Source: Arctopsyche grandis
Taxonomy: Eukaryota > Arthropoda > Insecta > Trichoptera > Hydropsychidae
Direction: 5' to 3'
NCBI RefSeq assembly: GCF_051622035.1
Contig: NC_135360.1
Coordinates: forward strand, 8,546,001-8,610,000
Length of the DNA: 64,000 nucleotides
Position 1 is the stretch's first letter. Each line of letters starts with the position of its first letter. Positions 1 through 10,500 of the stretch are shown here, in pieces. The notes below the pieces were generated by a model that had not been told where the DNA came from, searched no databases, and saw nothing but the letters and a program-made list of their open reading frames with translations. The position numbers and the translations under genes are program-made.

Positions 1-648
1 ACCGCTGCGTCGTAGGGAAAAAAAAACTTTTTTCCCCGCTAGTTAAACCCCCCCGCACCCCTCAGTTAGTGAAGACAAGATCTCCGACCAAAATCACACG
101 TCAGGGCCTATCTAGTGTATTATACATCAATGGGGTGGACATTTCGAAAAATTTTAAGTCTTATATTATGTATATGTTTATGTTGTAAATAAAATTTGTT
201 TTATGTCAATATGTCTTTTAGTATTTTTTCTGTTATAAAATATATTTGTAACAGAACTTATGGCCGGACTAGTTATATCTTTCAAGAACTTAAAATCGAA
301 CAAATTAAATCAAACGAGTATTGTGAACTACTGCAGGTATATTGCCAAAAGAGATAAGACATTATAGAGATAACAATCATTACTGGTAGTGTTAACACAT
401 TAGAAGCGAATTGATTTCTTATGCGACAAACTAAATGGATCCAATTCTGGAGAGAAAAATCCAAACATACGAATATCAAATTTGTGTGCAAGTCTCAGAA
501 TAAAAAGATAGGTTTTTCACTGAAAGGTCAAAACGATTGGATATGCATAAATTAAGGAGTGTCTTTTAAGAAATTTCTTATCAAATTTTTAATGAACCAA
601 AAGACAAATAGATAAATTTTCTATAGCAAAACAGTATCAGAAACAAAC
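1..648. other. Left-edge non-coding stretch, probable lingerer intron
   Basis: No exon is visible on either strand. The first ~150 bases differ in composition from the rest (A, T and C runs followed by a sequence resembling a dispersed repeat end), which I take as a transposon remnant without naming the family. The rest is AT-rich. Position 648 and below is the donor side of the second lingerer coding exon on the minus strand (exon end reads CCAG followed by GTTTG), so this stretch is most simply a lingerer intron that continues beyond the window. Confidence 0.5.
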
Positions 649-1027
649 CTGGATTTGGTCTTTGCCCTCTAAGAGCATTTCACACGCTTTATTTAAGTCA
701 TTATCACAGTCATGAAGGGCGGAACAAACTTCTTCCTCTGAGCGACATGTCATTTCTATCAGGACGCTGACGTAGTGTTGCATTCTCCCGCTCTCTTCCC
801 CACCACCAGCGTCCGCAGCTGCACGTCCAGCACGCTACAAGAGAAAAAAAATATGAAATCAAGTTAATTTACAGATTAAAAATTACCTCCAAACAAAGGA
901 TTAAGGTAATACAAATACAAACCTGTGATTTTTCTGTGCTTTTATGAACATGGTTGTGCTTTGCCTGTGTCTGGTGACCACCACTCTTGGTGCCTCCCTT
1001 ATTCGTAGTCTTCGCGCCTAAGCTCAT
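649..1027 (-). CDS. lig: Lingerer / UBAP2-like protein, first two coding exons (partial)
   Basis: Two minus-strand coding exons join in phase 0: 1027-923 (35 codons, start ATG at 1025-1027) and 834-649 (62 codons), with a consensus donor after 923, acceptor before 834 and donor after 649. The first exon gives a basic, Gly/Lys/His-rich start (MSLGAKTTNKGG...). The second encodes a UBA-like fold around residues 53-90 with the diagnostic SEEEVCSALHDCD core, which matches the UBA-like domain of Drosophila Lingerer and vertebrate UBAP2/UBAP2L (RSEEEVCTALHECD as I remember it). In those proteins the domain precedes a long low-complexity region; they are cytoplasmic RNA-associated factors that act with FMR1, Caprin and Rasputin/G3BP. 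The exon carrying the ATG begins at 1063 after a good acceptor (TTTTTCAG), so there is an upstream non-coding exon, perhaps in the CpG island at about 3-3.6 kb. Most of the gene lies to the left of the window. Confidence 0.8.
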
Positions 1028-1439
1028 CCTTACTATATTTACAGCAACTATTTACAGTGTGTGCTGAAAAAGAAATAAATTCAATATAAGAAACAAATAT
1101 AACATAAGAGATTTCCTCTCTCTCTCTCACTAATCAAAGTTTTATCCCATTAATTATTGTTACAATTTTTTTTACCACACAAAATTCCATTCGATATATT
1201 ATTATATACAAACTTGTCGCGAACGGACAAAGACAAAATTGAATATTATATCAAAGTTGTTAATTGGGTAAACATTGATAAGCGGAATACACGTATGGTG
1301 ACGAATGACCCATCGTTATTAAAAAAAAAAAAAAAGTAAATAAGAAATACGATTGCTATCCTCACTGTATTCTGCAATGCAAATATCGAATATCAAAATT
1401 GACTCATCATTTATATCGAACGAATTTTGCAAGCAACAT

Positions 1440-1464
1440 TTGTGTGTGTGTGTGTGTGTGTGTG
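1440..1464. repeat. (GT)n microsatellite
   Basis: About 12 uninterrupted GT units immediately upstream of the 53-codon ORF. Confidence 0.95.
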
Positions 1465-1467
1465 AAT

Positions 1468-1629
1468 ATGCGTTATCAACCATGGAAGAAAAATAAAATG
1501 CCGTTGGACGAAAAACATTTGCATTCGCAAAAGGTCTTGGAAGTGCAACAATTCTTCGAAATGTTTAGTCGTAAAAATTTGTTGACCCAACGTACACGTG
1601 CGCAACTTACAATGCAATTAAATTCATAA
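1468..1629 (+). CDS. Unidentified 53-codon ORF, possibly a gene fragment
   Basis: The ORF starts just after a (GT)n tract and ends with TAA. It has a coding-like mix of residues (PWKKNK, LHSQKVLEVQQFFEMF, RKNLLTQRTRAQL) with no low-complexity bias, unlike most chance ORFs nearby. It could be a small protein, a terminal exon, or a decayed retrocopy within the first intron of lingerer on the opposite strand. I saw no convincing splice acceptor directly upstream and cannot assign a family. The ORF also stays open leftward through the GT tract to 1399, where the tract itself would encode Cys-Val repeats. Confidence 0.25.
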   Translation: MRYQPWKKNKMPLDEKHLHSQKVLEVQQFFEMFSRKNLLTQRTRAQLTMQLNS

Positions 1630-2119
1630 GAGTTGACCTGTTGTAAAATTTGTATAAATAATTTCTAATCGTATTATCAGGAGATGCATCTCTCTCAAGT
1701 AGCTATTCTGTTAGTCTAATGAACTGGAATTCAATCAGTTTAAATTGTAAAAAAATTCTCATTAATACAAATTATTGCAGAATGTGAAACTTACTTCTAA
1801 CCAAACAAACAACAATACTATGAATTAATTTTTCAAATAAAATAAAAACAAAGGAATATTTCATTTTTCTATACGAAAATAAATGAATGCAGGAGGGTGC
1901 ATTTTGCACTAAGAAAATGAAAACTAACAAAATCTAAAAATAGTAAGCAACCATATGTTTGGTTTTCATCTATCGAAAAAAGACATTCATGAAGTTGTAC
2001 TATGACGAAAAATATTTCATTTCAATATTTGTTGAATTTTTTTGTATTTTAGCATAGTGGTTCCAAAGCAGCATGGCTCTTACAGCAGTTAGTTTGACTT
2101 CCATACATTTATATACGGT

Positions 2120-2121
<2 letters not shown>

Positions 2122-2151
<30 letters not shown>
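2122..2151. repeat. (GT)n microsatellite
   Basis: About 15 GT units in an otherwise AT-rich stretch. The interval 1630-2960 holds no recognisable gene. Confidence 0.95.
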
Positions 2152-2984
2152 ACCTATATTTAACATTTTCATTCATCTGGTAAATGTGGGTTATCAGATG
2201 ATAGTGGAAACACTGCTTAAGTTTTTTTTTATCAAGTAAGAATGAAAAGCGAAACATAACTAATTTGCAGTAAAGCCACAAATAAAAATCATGAGCTTTT
2301 GCAAATTAAAAATTTCACTAGATCTATGAAAACCAAAATACCAGATTATAGAACGAATTCTCATTTATTTATTGGAAGAAAAAAAACAAACATAATGCGT
2401 TATAACATTCATCCCCGATTCATTGTTTCGAATTCTTCATTTTACAGTATGGATATTAATGATATTTTTAAAGGCGTAAAAAAATGGATATAAGAGGCAC
2501 CTTTAGAATTTTTTAGGAATCAAATGCAAGGTGACCTAAATTTTCGTTTTTAAAAGCTTCGATTTTTTTTTATGCCAACCATATCTCATAGTTGGATCAA
2601 TACAGAAATTTATTATGATAGTTCGTCTCAATGAGACGTATGTGACTTTGCATACATATATTTAAGTATATGGATTATTTTCTCACAGTCGATACACATG
2701 TGACATGTTTTTCGACACACACTTCAAATACGGTATTTTTGTAACGAGTCATTTTTAAGAACATCAGTCATTTATGGTTTTTTTTTATTTTGTTCAAAGT
2801 CGCATTCCAAATTCAAAAGTAAGGTTATGTTTCACGAGGAAAAACATGTTTTTATTCATCGGCGAGATTTCGTGCGCTGAAAAAAATATGGCGTCTTTTT
2901 GAAAGAAAACGAAACAAAAGAAAATAAATAAAACATTCGAAGGTCGCGTAATTGAGGTTTTTGGGGTACGTCTGAATCGCGATA

Positions 2985-3700
2985 AAGTTGAGAGACGCAG
3001 TTGGCAGCCCTGCGGTGCATCACAATGCAAATACGCACGAGTCGAGTCGAGTCGAGTCGCGGCGCACGAGGCGGGGGCGCGGGGGGCGTCGACCCCGACA
3101 GGCGCGCCCCGCACTCGCACTCGCACTCGCACACGCGTACTCCAAATGCCAAATGCCAAACGCCACACGTATGCGCGCACACACTCGCGCGCAACTCAAG
3201 CCGCGTCGAGAACCGCGTATGAACCGCGTGCGAGTCGAAGGGCACGAACTGCCCCGCCATTGTCGGCTTGACAGATGCGCCGCTGCGGAGGGGGAGGGGG
3301 AGGGTGGGGCGGGCGGGCGGGGTACAGGGCGAGGCGAGTGCGAAAGCGAAGTGCGAGACAAGGGCGGCGCCAGTGTCGCCGAGTTAACCTTTGCAGGGCG
3401 GCGGGGCGGGGCGGGGCGGGGTGGGGAGGGGCGGCACGGACCTGTGGTCGCTCCGTAGAGCCGGTGACGTCCGCCTGGCGAGCGGAAGCGATCGGCGATC
3501 GGCTAGCGGCTAGCGGCTAGCAGCGAGCAGCGAGCGGCGAGCAGCGAAGGCGAGGATGAGGTGAAGGTGAAGGTGAGGGCAGCCCGGCCGCAGCACGCCG
3601 CCGACGACGGCCGCCCAGCTCGCACACACACACCGAACGCCGAGCACCGCACTTCACACACCACACCAGACTAAACACCCGTGCCTGCGGCCATGAGCGA
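2985..3700. promoter_or_regulatory. CpG-rich island with short tandem repeats, probable promoter region
   Basis: This ~700-bp block is strongly GC- and CpG-rich, in sharp contrast to its AT-rich surroundings. It contains short tandem runs: GAGTC repeats near 3040, a CACTCG run near 3112-3130, GGGGC runs near 3400-3430, and a GGCTAGC/GCGAGCA array at 3500-3545. It lies upstream of lingerer on the minus strand, whose ATG-bearing exon starts with an acceptor, so a lingerer 5' UTR exon and promoter here is plausible. On the plus strand a donor-like AAG|GTGAGG near 3570 would also fit a 5' exon running rightward, so a bidirectional promoter is possible. The long ORFs across it are GC artefacts. 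Confidence 0.55.
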
Positions 3701-4063
3701 GCGGACGCGGACGCCTACCCCCACTTTTCGCCCCTTTTGCGCGTCTTCGTCCCTCTCGTTTATCTATTTTCGATGACAATTCTAATAATGCGCGGCGTGG
3801 GCTCCCTCCGCTGTGGGCTCGTCGTTATGCGATATTTCAACTTAAACCGATTGCCAAATCGATTCATTGTCGAAATTTTTCACTTTCTCATCATCTCCGT
3901 AGGTGTGCTCGAGTTTTAGTCCGATTGTTGTAAATCACCGTTTTGTAAACCCGACGAGTGTTAAACCCTCCTTCTCGATGCTACTTTCCGATATTCTCAT
4001 TGTTAAAAGGTACGTAAGTATATAGAAACGATTCTTGCATAGGAGAAACACGGTTCGGTGATT
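3701..4063. other. Non-coding, no gene seen
   Basis: Transition from the CpG island back to AT-rich sequence. Only chance ORFs are seen. Confidence 0.5.
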
Positions 4064-4276
4064 ACTAGTCAAATGTGAATCGGTCACGGGACATCCGGTC
4101 GCTCTAGATCGGTCACACGTGATCACCCGTCACACTTAAACTGGTCACAAGTTTTCTCGTTGACCGATTTTAGGGTGTGACCAGTTTTCTCGTGACCAGT
4201 TTTAGTGTGACGGGTGATCACGTGTGACCGATCTAGAACGACCGGTTGTCCTGTGACTGATTTACATATGACTAGT
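4064..4276. mobile_element. Foldback MITE, ACTAGTCA termini
   Basis: A nearly complete palindrome of 213 bp. The left arm starts ACTAGTCAAATGTGAATC, and the reverse complement of the right arm starts ACTAGTCATATGTAAATC. The arms stay paired through the GGTCAC/CGTGATCACCCGTCACAC blocks to a centre near 4165. There is no coding capacity. I did not find a clear target duplication, so superfamily is not assigned. Confidence 0.8.
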
Positions 4277-4705
4277 GGTCCGTTTACCAGATACACGACG
4301 GTTTTCAACCCCAAAACTAAAACGATATACAACGCCAATCACTCGCGTTTATATTAGTTATTATTTATATTTGAGCGCTATTAAACATCGACAAGATTTC
4401 ATTTAAAAATACGTAGCTTTTCGATGCAAGGATTTCATTTTTGAAAACCTTTTTCAAAAAAAAACATAGTGATGTGAGGGTTACAAATATCAATTTTCGA
4501 TTTAAATTTGGTGCGTCTATTTCAATATTGAAGTTCTCAAATCATTTTGCAAATACATAAATATAATATTGCATAGGGGTGGGTTCAGATTCGAAACGAA
4601 AGATCAAAGTCACCTCACAGCATTTATTTAACGATTTGAGAGGTCCACACGGAACCACATCGAGATGGTTAGACAGCGTTTATATAAATTAAAGCGGCGC
4701 TTACA
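4277..4705. other. Non-coding, probable repeat fragments
   Basis: AT-rich sequence between the foldback MITE and the LINE fragment. I see no gene. Confidence 0.4.
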
Positions 4706-4862
4706 AACAAGCATCTCAATCTTCGTATGCGTTTGAGATTCCCAAAGAGCTACGTCTGGACACTGTTGCTACATGGATGTGAAACGTGGATTCTGAAGAC
4801 CAGGATGATCAGCCGCATCGAAGATTTTGAGATGTGGGTATACAAGCGTATGCTGAAGATCC
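4706..4862 (+). pseudogene. LINE reverse-transcriptase C-terminal fragment, left half
   Basis: An uninterrupted reading frame encodes a stretch with LLLHGCETWILK, SRIEDFEMWVYKRMLKI, the familiar C-terminal region of RTE/Jockey-type LINE reverse transcriptases (LLYGxETWxL...EAFExWxxRRMLKI). The frame stops where the LTR element begins at 4863 and resumes at 6033 on the far side, so this copy was split by that insertion. It is a 5'-truncated dead fragment. Confidence 0.75.
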
Positions 4863-5024
4863 TATAGAGGATGAACGAATGAGACGACTGGCATGTTAAT
4901 GCACGTGTTTATTATATGACAGCTGAAGACAGAGTGAGTAGCAGCTGTCCGAACCCAGCCGGGTTGGTCCCCACTCGCAGGAAGGCAACCAAACTCGACC
5001 ATGTCGTATAAGCGAGCCGCCACA
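4863..5024 (-). repeat. 3' LTR (162 bp)
   Basis: Same length as the 5' LTR and near-identical to it; the one visible difference is at the CTCTATA/CTCCATA end. Preceded in minus reading by the G-rich polypurine tract at about 5025-5040. Confidence 0.9.
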
Positions 5025-5742
5025 TCACTCCCCCCCCCAGCATCAGCGATACCAAAATTACAAAGAAACAAATTTTACAAAAGAAAAAAATTATTGTTAC
5101 ACAAAGAGAAAAAATTATTACGTGGGGAGAAAAAAAATTGTTGACGTGGGTCATCCGCTGTGTACATAGGTGTACCGCCCTGAATGGTCGGTAGATTCGA
5201 GGGCGGTGACGTCGCGAGCAGGACGGTGGGTGGTCCGATGGTCGCGCGATGCGATGCTGCGGCGGCGCCGCTCTTCCGAGGCTGATGTCGGTTGGTGGGG
5301 CGGCGGGGGCGGCAGGGGCATCGATGTGGTTGATGATACTCCGAGCTCGACTGTGAGTCGTTGTGGCTCGTGGAGGTGTTGTAGCGCTACCGCCCGTCTC
5401 GGCGTGACGACGCTCGTGGGGACGGACGGGGCCTTGATGATGATGATGATGATGATGGTGCTGAGGTGGTGTATGTCTTGTGGTGCTGGATGACCGTTCT
5501 ATGTGTAGTGGATCGCGCATGACTCCACATCCAGCTGTCAAGATCGTCGTCTCATTCGCTCCCCCATTTTTTAAAAGCACCTGTCGTCGACGTTGTGGCT
5601 GGACGTCGGTAGGTAGGTAGGTAGGTAGGTAGCCGTGTCTGCTCGTTTATTGTCACCCGCGGGCCGCGACGCGCTCTGTTGATGGCGATGGGGGCGCGGC
5701 GGGTAGCTTCTCCCGCCTGACTCGGCGAGGCAGGGATGAGCG

Positions 5743-5898
5743 GCATGTTGAAATTGATCGAGGCTGCGTGGCTCGATGTCGGGGGTCACCAGTATGGAGG
5801 ATGAACGAATGAGACGACTGGCATGTTGAAATTGATCGAGGCTGCGTGGCTCGATGTCGGGGGTCACCAGTATGGAGGATGAACGAATGAGACGACTG
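5743..5898 (-). repeat. 78-bp tandem duplication spanning the primer site and LTR end
   Basis: Two copies of a 78-bp unit (5743-5820 and 5821-5898) each hold the leader, the PBS-like sequence and the last ~35 bp of the LTR. All three junctions fall at GCATGTT (5743, 5821, 5899), a word shared by the leader and the LTR. Confidence 0.85.
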
Positions 5899-6032
5899 GC
5901 ATGTTAATGCACGTGTTTATTATATGACAGCTGAAGACAGAGTGAGTAGCAGCTGTCCGAACCCAGCCGGGTTGGTCCCCACTCGCAGGAAGGCAACCAA
6001 ACTCGACCATGTCGTATAAGCGAGCCGCCACA
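5871..6032 (-). repeat. 5' LTR (162 bp)
   Basis: In minus orientation this is the upstream LTR. It begins TGTGGCGGC at 6032, directly after the ATCC target duplication at 6033-6036. Confidence 0.9.
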
Positions 6033-6160
6033 ATCCCATGGACCAAAAAAGTATGAAATGAAGATGTCTTTGGCATGAGAGGTATAGGGAGAGACAGGAA
6101 CTCGTTTCTAGCGGAAAAAGATACCTCGGACATATGATATGAGGTCCAAAATTCGAATTT
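6033..6160 (+). pseudogene. LINE reverse-transcriptase fragment, right half
   Basis: After removing one ATCC, the frame from 4862 continues as KIPWTKKV and then, after stops and frameshifts, YLGHMI*GPKFE, matching the RT C-terminal motif YLGHxxRGxKYE. It is the continuation of the fragment at 4706-4862. Confidence 0.7.
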
Positions 6161-6394
6161 CTCCGTTTAATAACCATGGAAAAAATAGAAAAAAAAGCCT
6201 ATTTATGATAATATTTAATGCAAAAATGTATTTAATTAAAGTTCATACATACAGCGAATAAGCAAATCTGTATATATTGAATAAACAAATTTGCAAGTAC
6301 ACACCCTATAAATAGTGGATGCAATGAAGCGATGGTATTGTTGTAAACACGGCTATTTAATATAACCGGTGTAAATAAAGGAAATAAAGTGGAA

Positions 6395-6470
6395 TCCATC
6401 GACATACTCGACCAGTGCAAACTCGCAGGAGAGCAACACAGACTCAACCATGTCGTAGGGTCCCCACAAC
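6395..6470 (-). repeat. Diverged LTR relict
   Basis: In minus reading it begins TGTGGGGACCCTACGACATG and keeps the CTCCTGCGAGT block of the 162-bp LTR family. A related start (TGTGGGGACTTCACATG) occurs at 22262. It is a diverged subfamily with no internal part recognised. Confidence 0.5.
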
Positions 6471-6954
6471 CCTAATTAAATTATTTTTTAATAAAATTTC
6501 TTTCTTTCACTACAAGACTTATTATTTAAATTCGAAAATAAAACTAGAGCTGAAAAATATAAGAAATAAAACAGAAAGTTCAGAGCTGCACACATAGCAC
6601 TTTGAACTGCATAGTTAATTTTGTTAGAGATATAATAAGAGCACACACTATGAACCACGCGGTTTTTGGCAAGTGAGCAATAAGCAAGCGTGTCGATATT
6701 TTTATCAAATTGCGCGTTTTATAGAAGACTCGAGATAGTCACACCACCATTAGCCTACATATTCAACCGTTTTTTTTTTTTTGTGTAGTATCAACATACA
6801 GTGCAAAATAAAAAGATTCAAATTTTCGAGATCAAGCTGTGAAATCACAATCATAAAATATTAAGAGCGGTTGAATGGGCATCCCAATCCCATTCCAAAG
6901 TCGAAGTAACAAACCGCTCAGTGTGTACACAGCCAAAGCGTAATGTCGGTGCTG

Positions 6955-7136
6955 CGAGTGAAATGCGTTGGCAGCACTGATGGCGGCAGCCGTTGGCGCT
7001 ACAACGGCCGTCACTCGTCGGCGTTTGCTTACGGGCTCATTTAATTGTTTACGTACACAAAATTGTATCTCCAAGCTCCACATTTGTTCAAATAAAACTT
7101 TCGTTCTCTAAACCATCTGACAGAAATGCTCTAGAG
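6955..7136 (+). promoter_or_regulatory. Probable Smc4 promoter and 5' UTR exon
   Basis: A locally GC-richer stretch (6955-7030) ends in a donor-like CTAGAG|GTAACA at 7136/7137. The exon carrying the Smc4 ATG starts only 3 nt before it, after an acceptor (TTTCTAG at 7509-7515), so an upstream non-coding exon must exist. This is the best candidate in reach. Confidence 0.4.
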
Positions 7137-7518
7137 GTAACATGAACGTCACTATCATATTTGACATTTCTACTTGAAATATGCTGCTCGTACTATTGTC
7201 GGCCCTGATTAGAGCTTGTGCAAAAATATGTGATTGAAATTTATTCGAAATATGATATTATAATCTCATCAAAGACAATGCACAGTGTTAACTATTAAAA
7301 TATTGCTGTATTCATATTTTGATATATAATATAATATATAATATTTATAATAAATTTAGTATTGTTTTAGATTAGAAATCTCTCATATCCTTAATTGTTT
7401 TTCTAAAATTCCCATTTAATAAAAAGATAATATTCCATATTAAAAATAGGGAATGCTACATTAATAAGACATTGATGAATAAATAGCAAATTTAAAATCT
7501 ATTTTCAATTTCTAGGGC

Positions 7519-10500
7519 ATGATGACGTCAAATAAGAAAACATCCGATGATGATGCGATGGAGGTAGACATTGAAACTGAGTTGGCTCAAGTTGCACATT
7601 CGACGCCGTCTGTATTGAAAGTTTCCCCTGTTAGTAGAAAGTCGAATGTAGCTCCGAGCAAAAGAAACGCTGCCAACGACGACGACGAGTTCGATCATTT
7701 GTCGGACGACGAAGAGGGAGGAATCAGAGTTGGCGATATTTATATACCTCCGGCGCCCAAACCCACACTCTCCACAGAAAATACAGGCCCTCGTCTTATC
7801 ATAACGAAAATAGTCAATCACAATTTCAAAAGCTATGCCGGGACTCAAGTTCTTGGTCCCTTCCACAAAGTAATCGCCGTTTAATATAAGAACATTTTAA
7901 TATGGTGTTTGTATTTACAATGCTTTCATTTATTTTAGAGTTTCACTGCAATTATCGGACCGAACGGTAGTGGGAAAAGCAATGTCATTGATTCTATGTT
8001 GTTTGTATTCGGATATAGAGCGTCTAAAATTCGATCGAAAAAGATATCTGTCTTACTACATTCTTCAAACAAGTTTCCTCATATAAATAGTGCAACTGTG
8101 GAAGTTCACTTTGTTCAAATTACTGATATGGTTTGAAATTTGTTTACACACGATTTGTTAATTGTGCGCAAACAGTTACAGCAATTTATGTTTCAGGAAG
8201 GTGAAAATGAATATGAAATTTTACCAAATACGGAATTGGTCGTCGCTCGTTCGGCGTTTAAAGATAATTCGTCTTTTTATATGTTGAACGGTAAGCGGGT
8301 TCATTTCAAAGAAGTGGCTAAAGTTCTTAAATCGCACGGAATCGATCTGGTTCACAATCGCTTCCTTATACTTCAAGTATGTTTTCAATTTTTACCGACG
8401 TGTGAATGTATTACTTTATTGATTTAACATTAACGTTTTTTTTTGTGTTTTTTTACAGGGCGAAGTTGAGCAAATTGCAATGATGAAAGCCAAAGCTCAA
8501 AACGAGCACGAAACTGGTATGTTAGAATATTTAGAAGACATAGTTGGTACTTCTAGGTTTAAGGTTTGTATATTTTTTGTTACATTTGTTATATGGTTGA
8601 TAATTCTATTTAATGTTCCATTTTTTCCTTATATTTAGGAACCGATTGAAAAATTATCAGTTCACGTTGAAGATTTGTCTGAAGCTCGTAAAGAAAAATT
8701 GAACAGAGTTAGACTTGTCGAGGCAGAAAAACAAAAACTCGAAGGGCCGATGAAAGAAGCAATGGAGCAATTGAATATTTTAAACAATTTTACCAGAGCT
8801 AAAAATACACTGCTCCAAAAATATATGTAAGATTTTGTATAATATTTTGGTTTTCTTAAAAAAAAATGGCAAACAATTTATGTTGAATTCAATTTTAGAC
8901 ACTCTACGAATAAAAAGGTTCAATTGACTTTAGCAGACAAAGAAAAGTATCAAGATTCTTTGAAAGAACTCGATGATAATATGACTGAAGTAAGAAGTGA
9001 AAAAGACGAAAAAAACAAATTTCTCACTGAGAAAAATAAGTATGTGTATGCCTTTTCCTTTTAAGTGTGTAATTTAAACGAATGTGATTTTTATATTATT
9101 TTATTTTGCAGAAAATATGAAAATTTGGAAAAACGGAAAGAGGAGTTGAACGATACGTTCAGGAAGATGAAATCAAAAGATGTGACGTTACAAACAAATA
9201 CAACAGAAATGTCCAAAAGGAAGAAAAATATTGAAGGAGTACTTGAACAGGAGAAAGGAAAATTGATCAATTTTGAACAGGTTTTTACATTTGTTGTAGA
9301 CGATTTCTATTTATTGTAATCAATTGTTTTTGTTTTAAATTTGAATGTGTGTTTTAGATTCCAGAAAAAAGTAGGCGGGATATTGAAGAATGTAAACAGT
9401 TGATGGAAAAACTCAGCGAGGAAAAGGAAACCCAAGAAGAAGACCTCAAAGAATTCATGAAGACTATGAGGTTATTATATATTGAATTATTACATTAATT
9501 ATACGCATATAATATAATATGTTGAAGAAAATTTATATTTAAATATACAGTTCGGAAACTAAAGGCCTCCAAGAGCACAAAGACAAGGAACAGTCCCGCC
9601 TAATTGAACTCACTAAAATTAGAGACGAAACTAAGAAGAATTTCAAATTAGCCGAGTCCGAATTGAAAATATACATGAGCACTGAAGAAAGCGAAAAAGA
9701 AAAGTTGGCAGATTATAAAAAGTCTTTGGAAGACGCCATATATGAAGTTCAAGATAACAAAACGTACATTATACATACATACATCATTATTCAAAATCGT
9801 TTTGTCTTTTCATGTAAAGAATAATCAACGTAACATTTTCCACAGCAAATTCAATGATATAACCAAAATTCTACCGAAGAAGGAAATCGCCTTGAAAGAG
9901 GCAAAAACCACTTACGCCACACTGAAAGAAGACGAGACAAAATTGAGCAACAAAATGCGAAATCTTAGAAATCAAGTTGAAGAGTCGAAGAATGCATTCA
10001 GCGCTAATAAACACTCGAACATGATGCTGGACGCTTTGATGAATCAAAAGCGGACCGGAGCGATTCCGGGAATATTTGGACGACTGGTACGCATTCATAT
10101 ATACATATGTATGTATTTGAAGCACTTCTGTACAAATAGATTTGACGTTTTATTTCAATTTTAGGGTGATCTCGGAGCTATAGATCAAAAGTACGACGTT
10201 GCGATATCGACGTGTTGTCCGACTTTGGATAATTTAGTCGTTGACACGGCGAGCACTGCTCAAAAATGCATCGAATTTTTGAAAGCGAACAATCTCGGAA
10301 GAGCTACGTTTATCGCTGCCGAAAAGCAGGAGCATTTACGGCAGTATTTCAACGCAAATACGAGTTTGTAAGTAGATTTACAAGTGTATTTGCCGATATC
10401 GCATCGTATTATATGCTAATTATGGTTTTTTTCAGTCCTGAAAATGCTCCGAGACTGTTTGATCTTGTTCGCGTGTCCGATGATAGGATTAAGCCGGTAT

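Larger units (their letters stand above)
4863..6032 (-). mobile_element. Young, internally deleted LTR retrotransposon (minus orientation)
   Basis: Two 162-bp LTRs (5871-6032 as 5' LTR, 4863-5024 as 3' LTR in minus reading) differ by one visible base. Each starts TGTGGCGGCTCGC, carries an AATAAA signal and ends CCTCYATA. The element is flanked by ATCC on both sides (4859-4862 and 6033-6036), a 4-bp target duplication. Next to the 5' LTR is a primer-binding-site-like TGGTGACCCCCGACATCG, and next to the 3' LTR a G9AGTGA polypurine tract. The ~850-bp interior has only a Pro/His-rich leader-like ORF, including a (GAT)n-derived His run and a (GGTA)n run near 5610-5632. No protease, reverse transcriptase, RNase H or integrase motif is visible. 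It is therefore a non-autonomous TRIM-like derivative, probably Gypsy-related by its PBS; that class call is inference. The element interrupts a LINE. Confidence 0.88.

Noticed and set aside
2794-3520. Several overlapping ORFs of 73-156 codons across the CpG island
   Set aside because: Present on both strands and in several frames at once, rich in Arg/Ala/Gly/His from GC repeats. They are composition artefacts.
4912-5580. 222-codon minus-strand ORF with a His run
   Set aside because: Lies in the LTR element interior and runs into the LTR. The His run is a (GAT)n microsatellite, and no retroviral-type domain is visible.
5434-5632. (GAT)n and (GGTA)n runs taken as a possible CRISPR or satellite
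   Set aside because: Simple microsatellites without spacers. No CRISPR-like array exists anywhere in the window, as expected for an insect nucleus.
7528-7866. 112-codon ORF antisense to Smc4 exon 1
   Set aside because: Shadow of the real exon in another frame.
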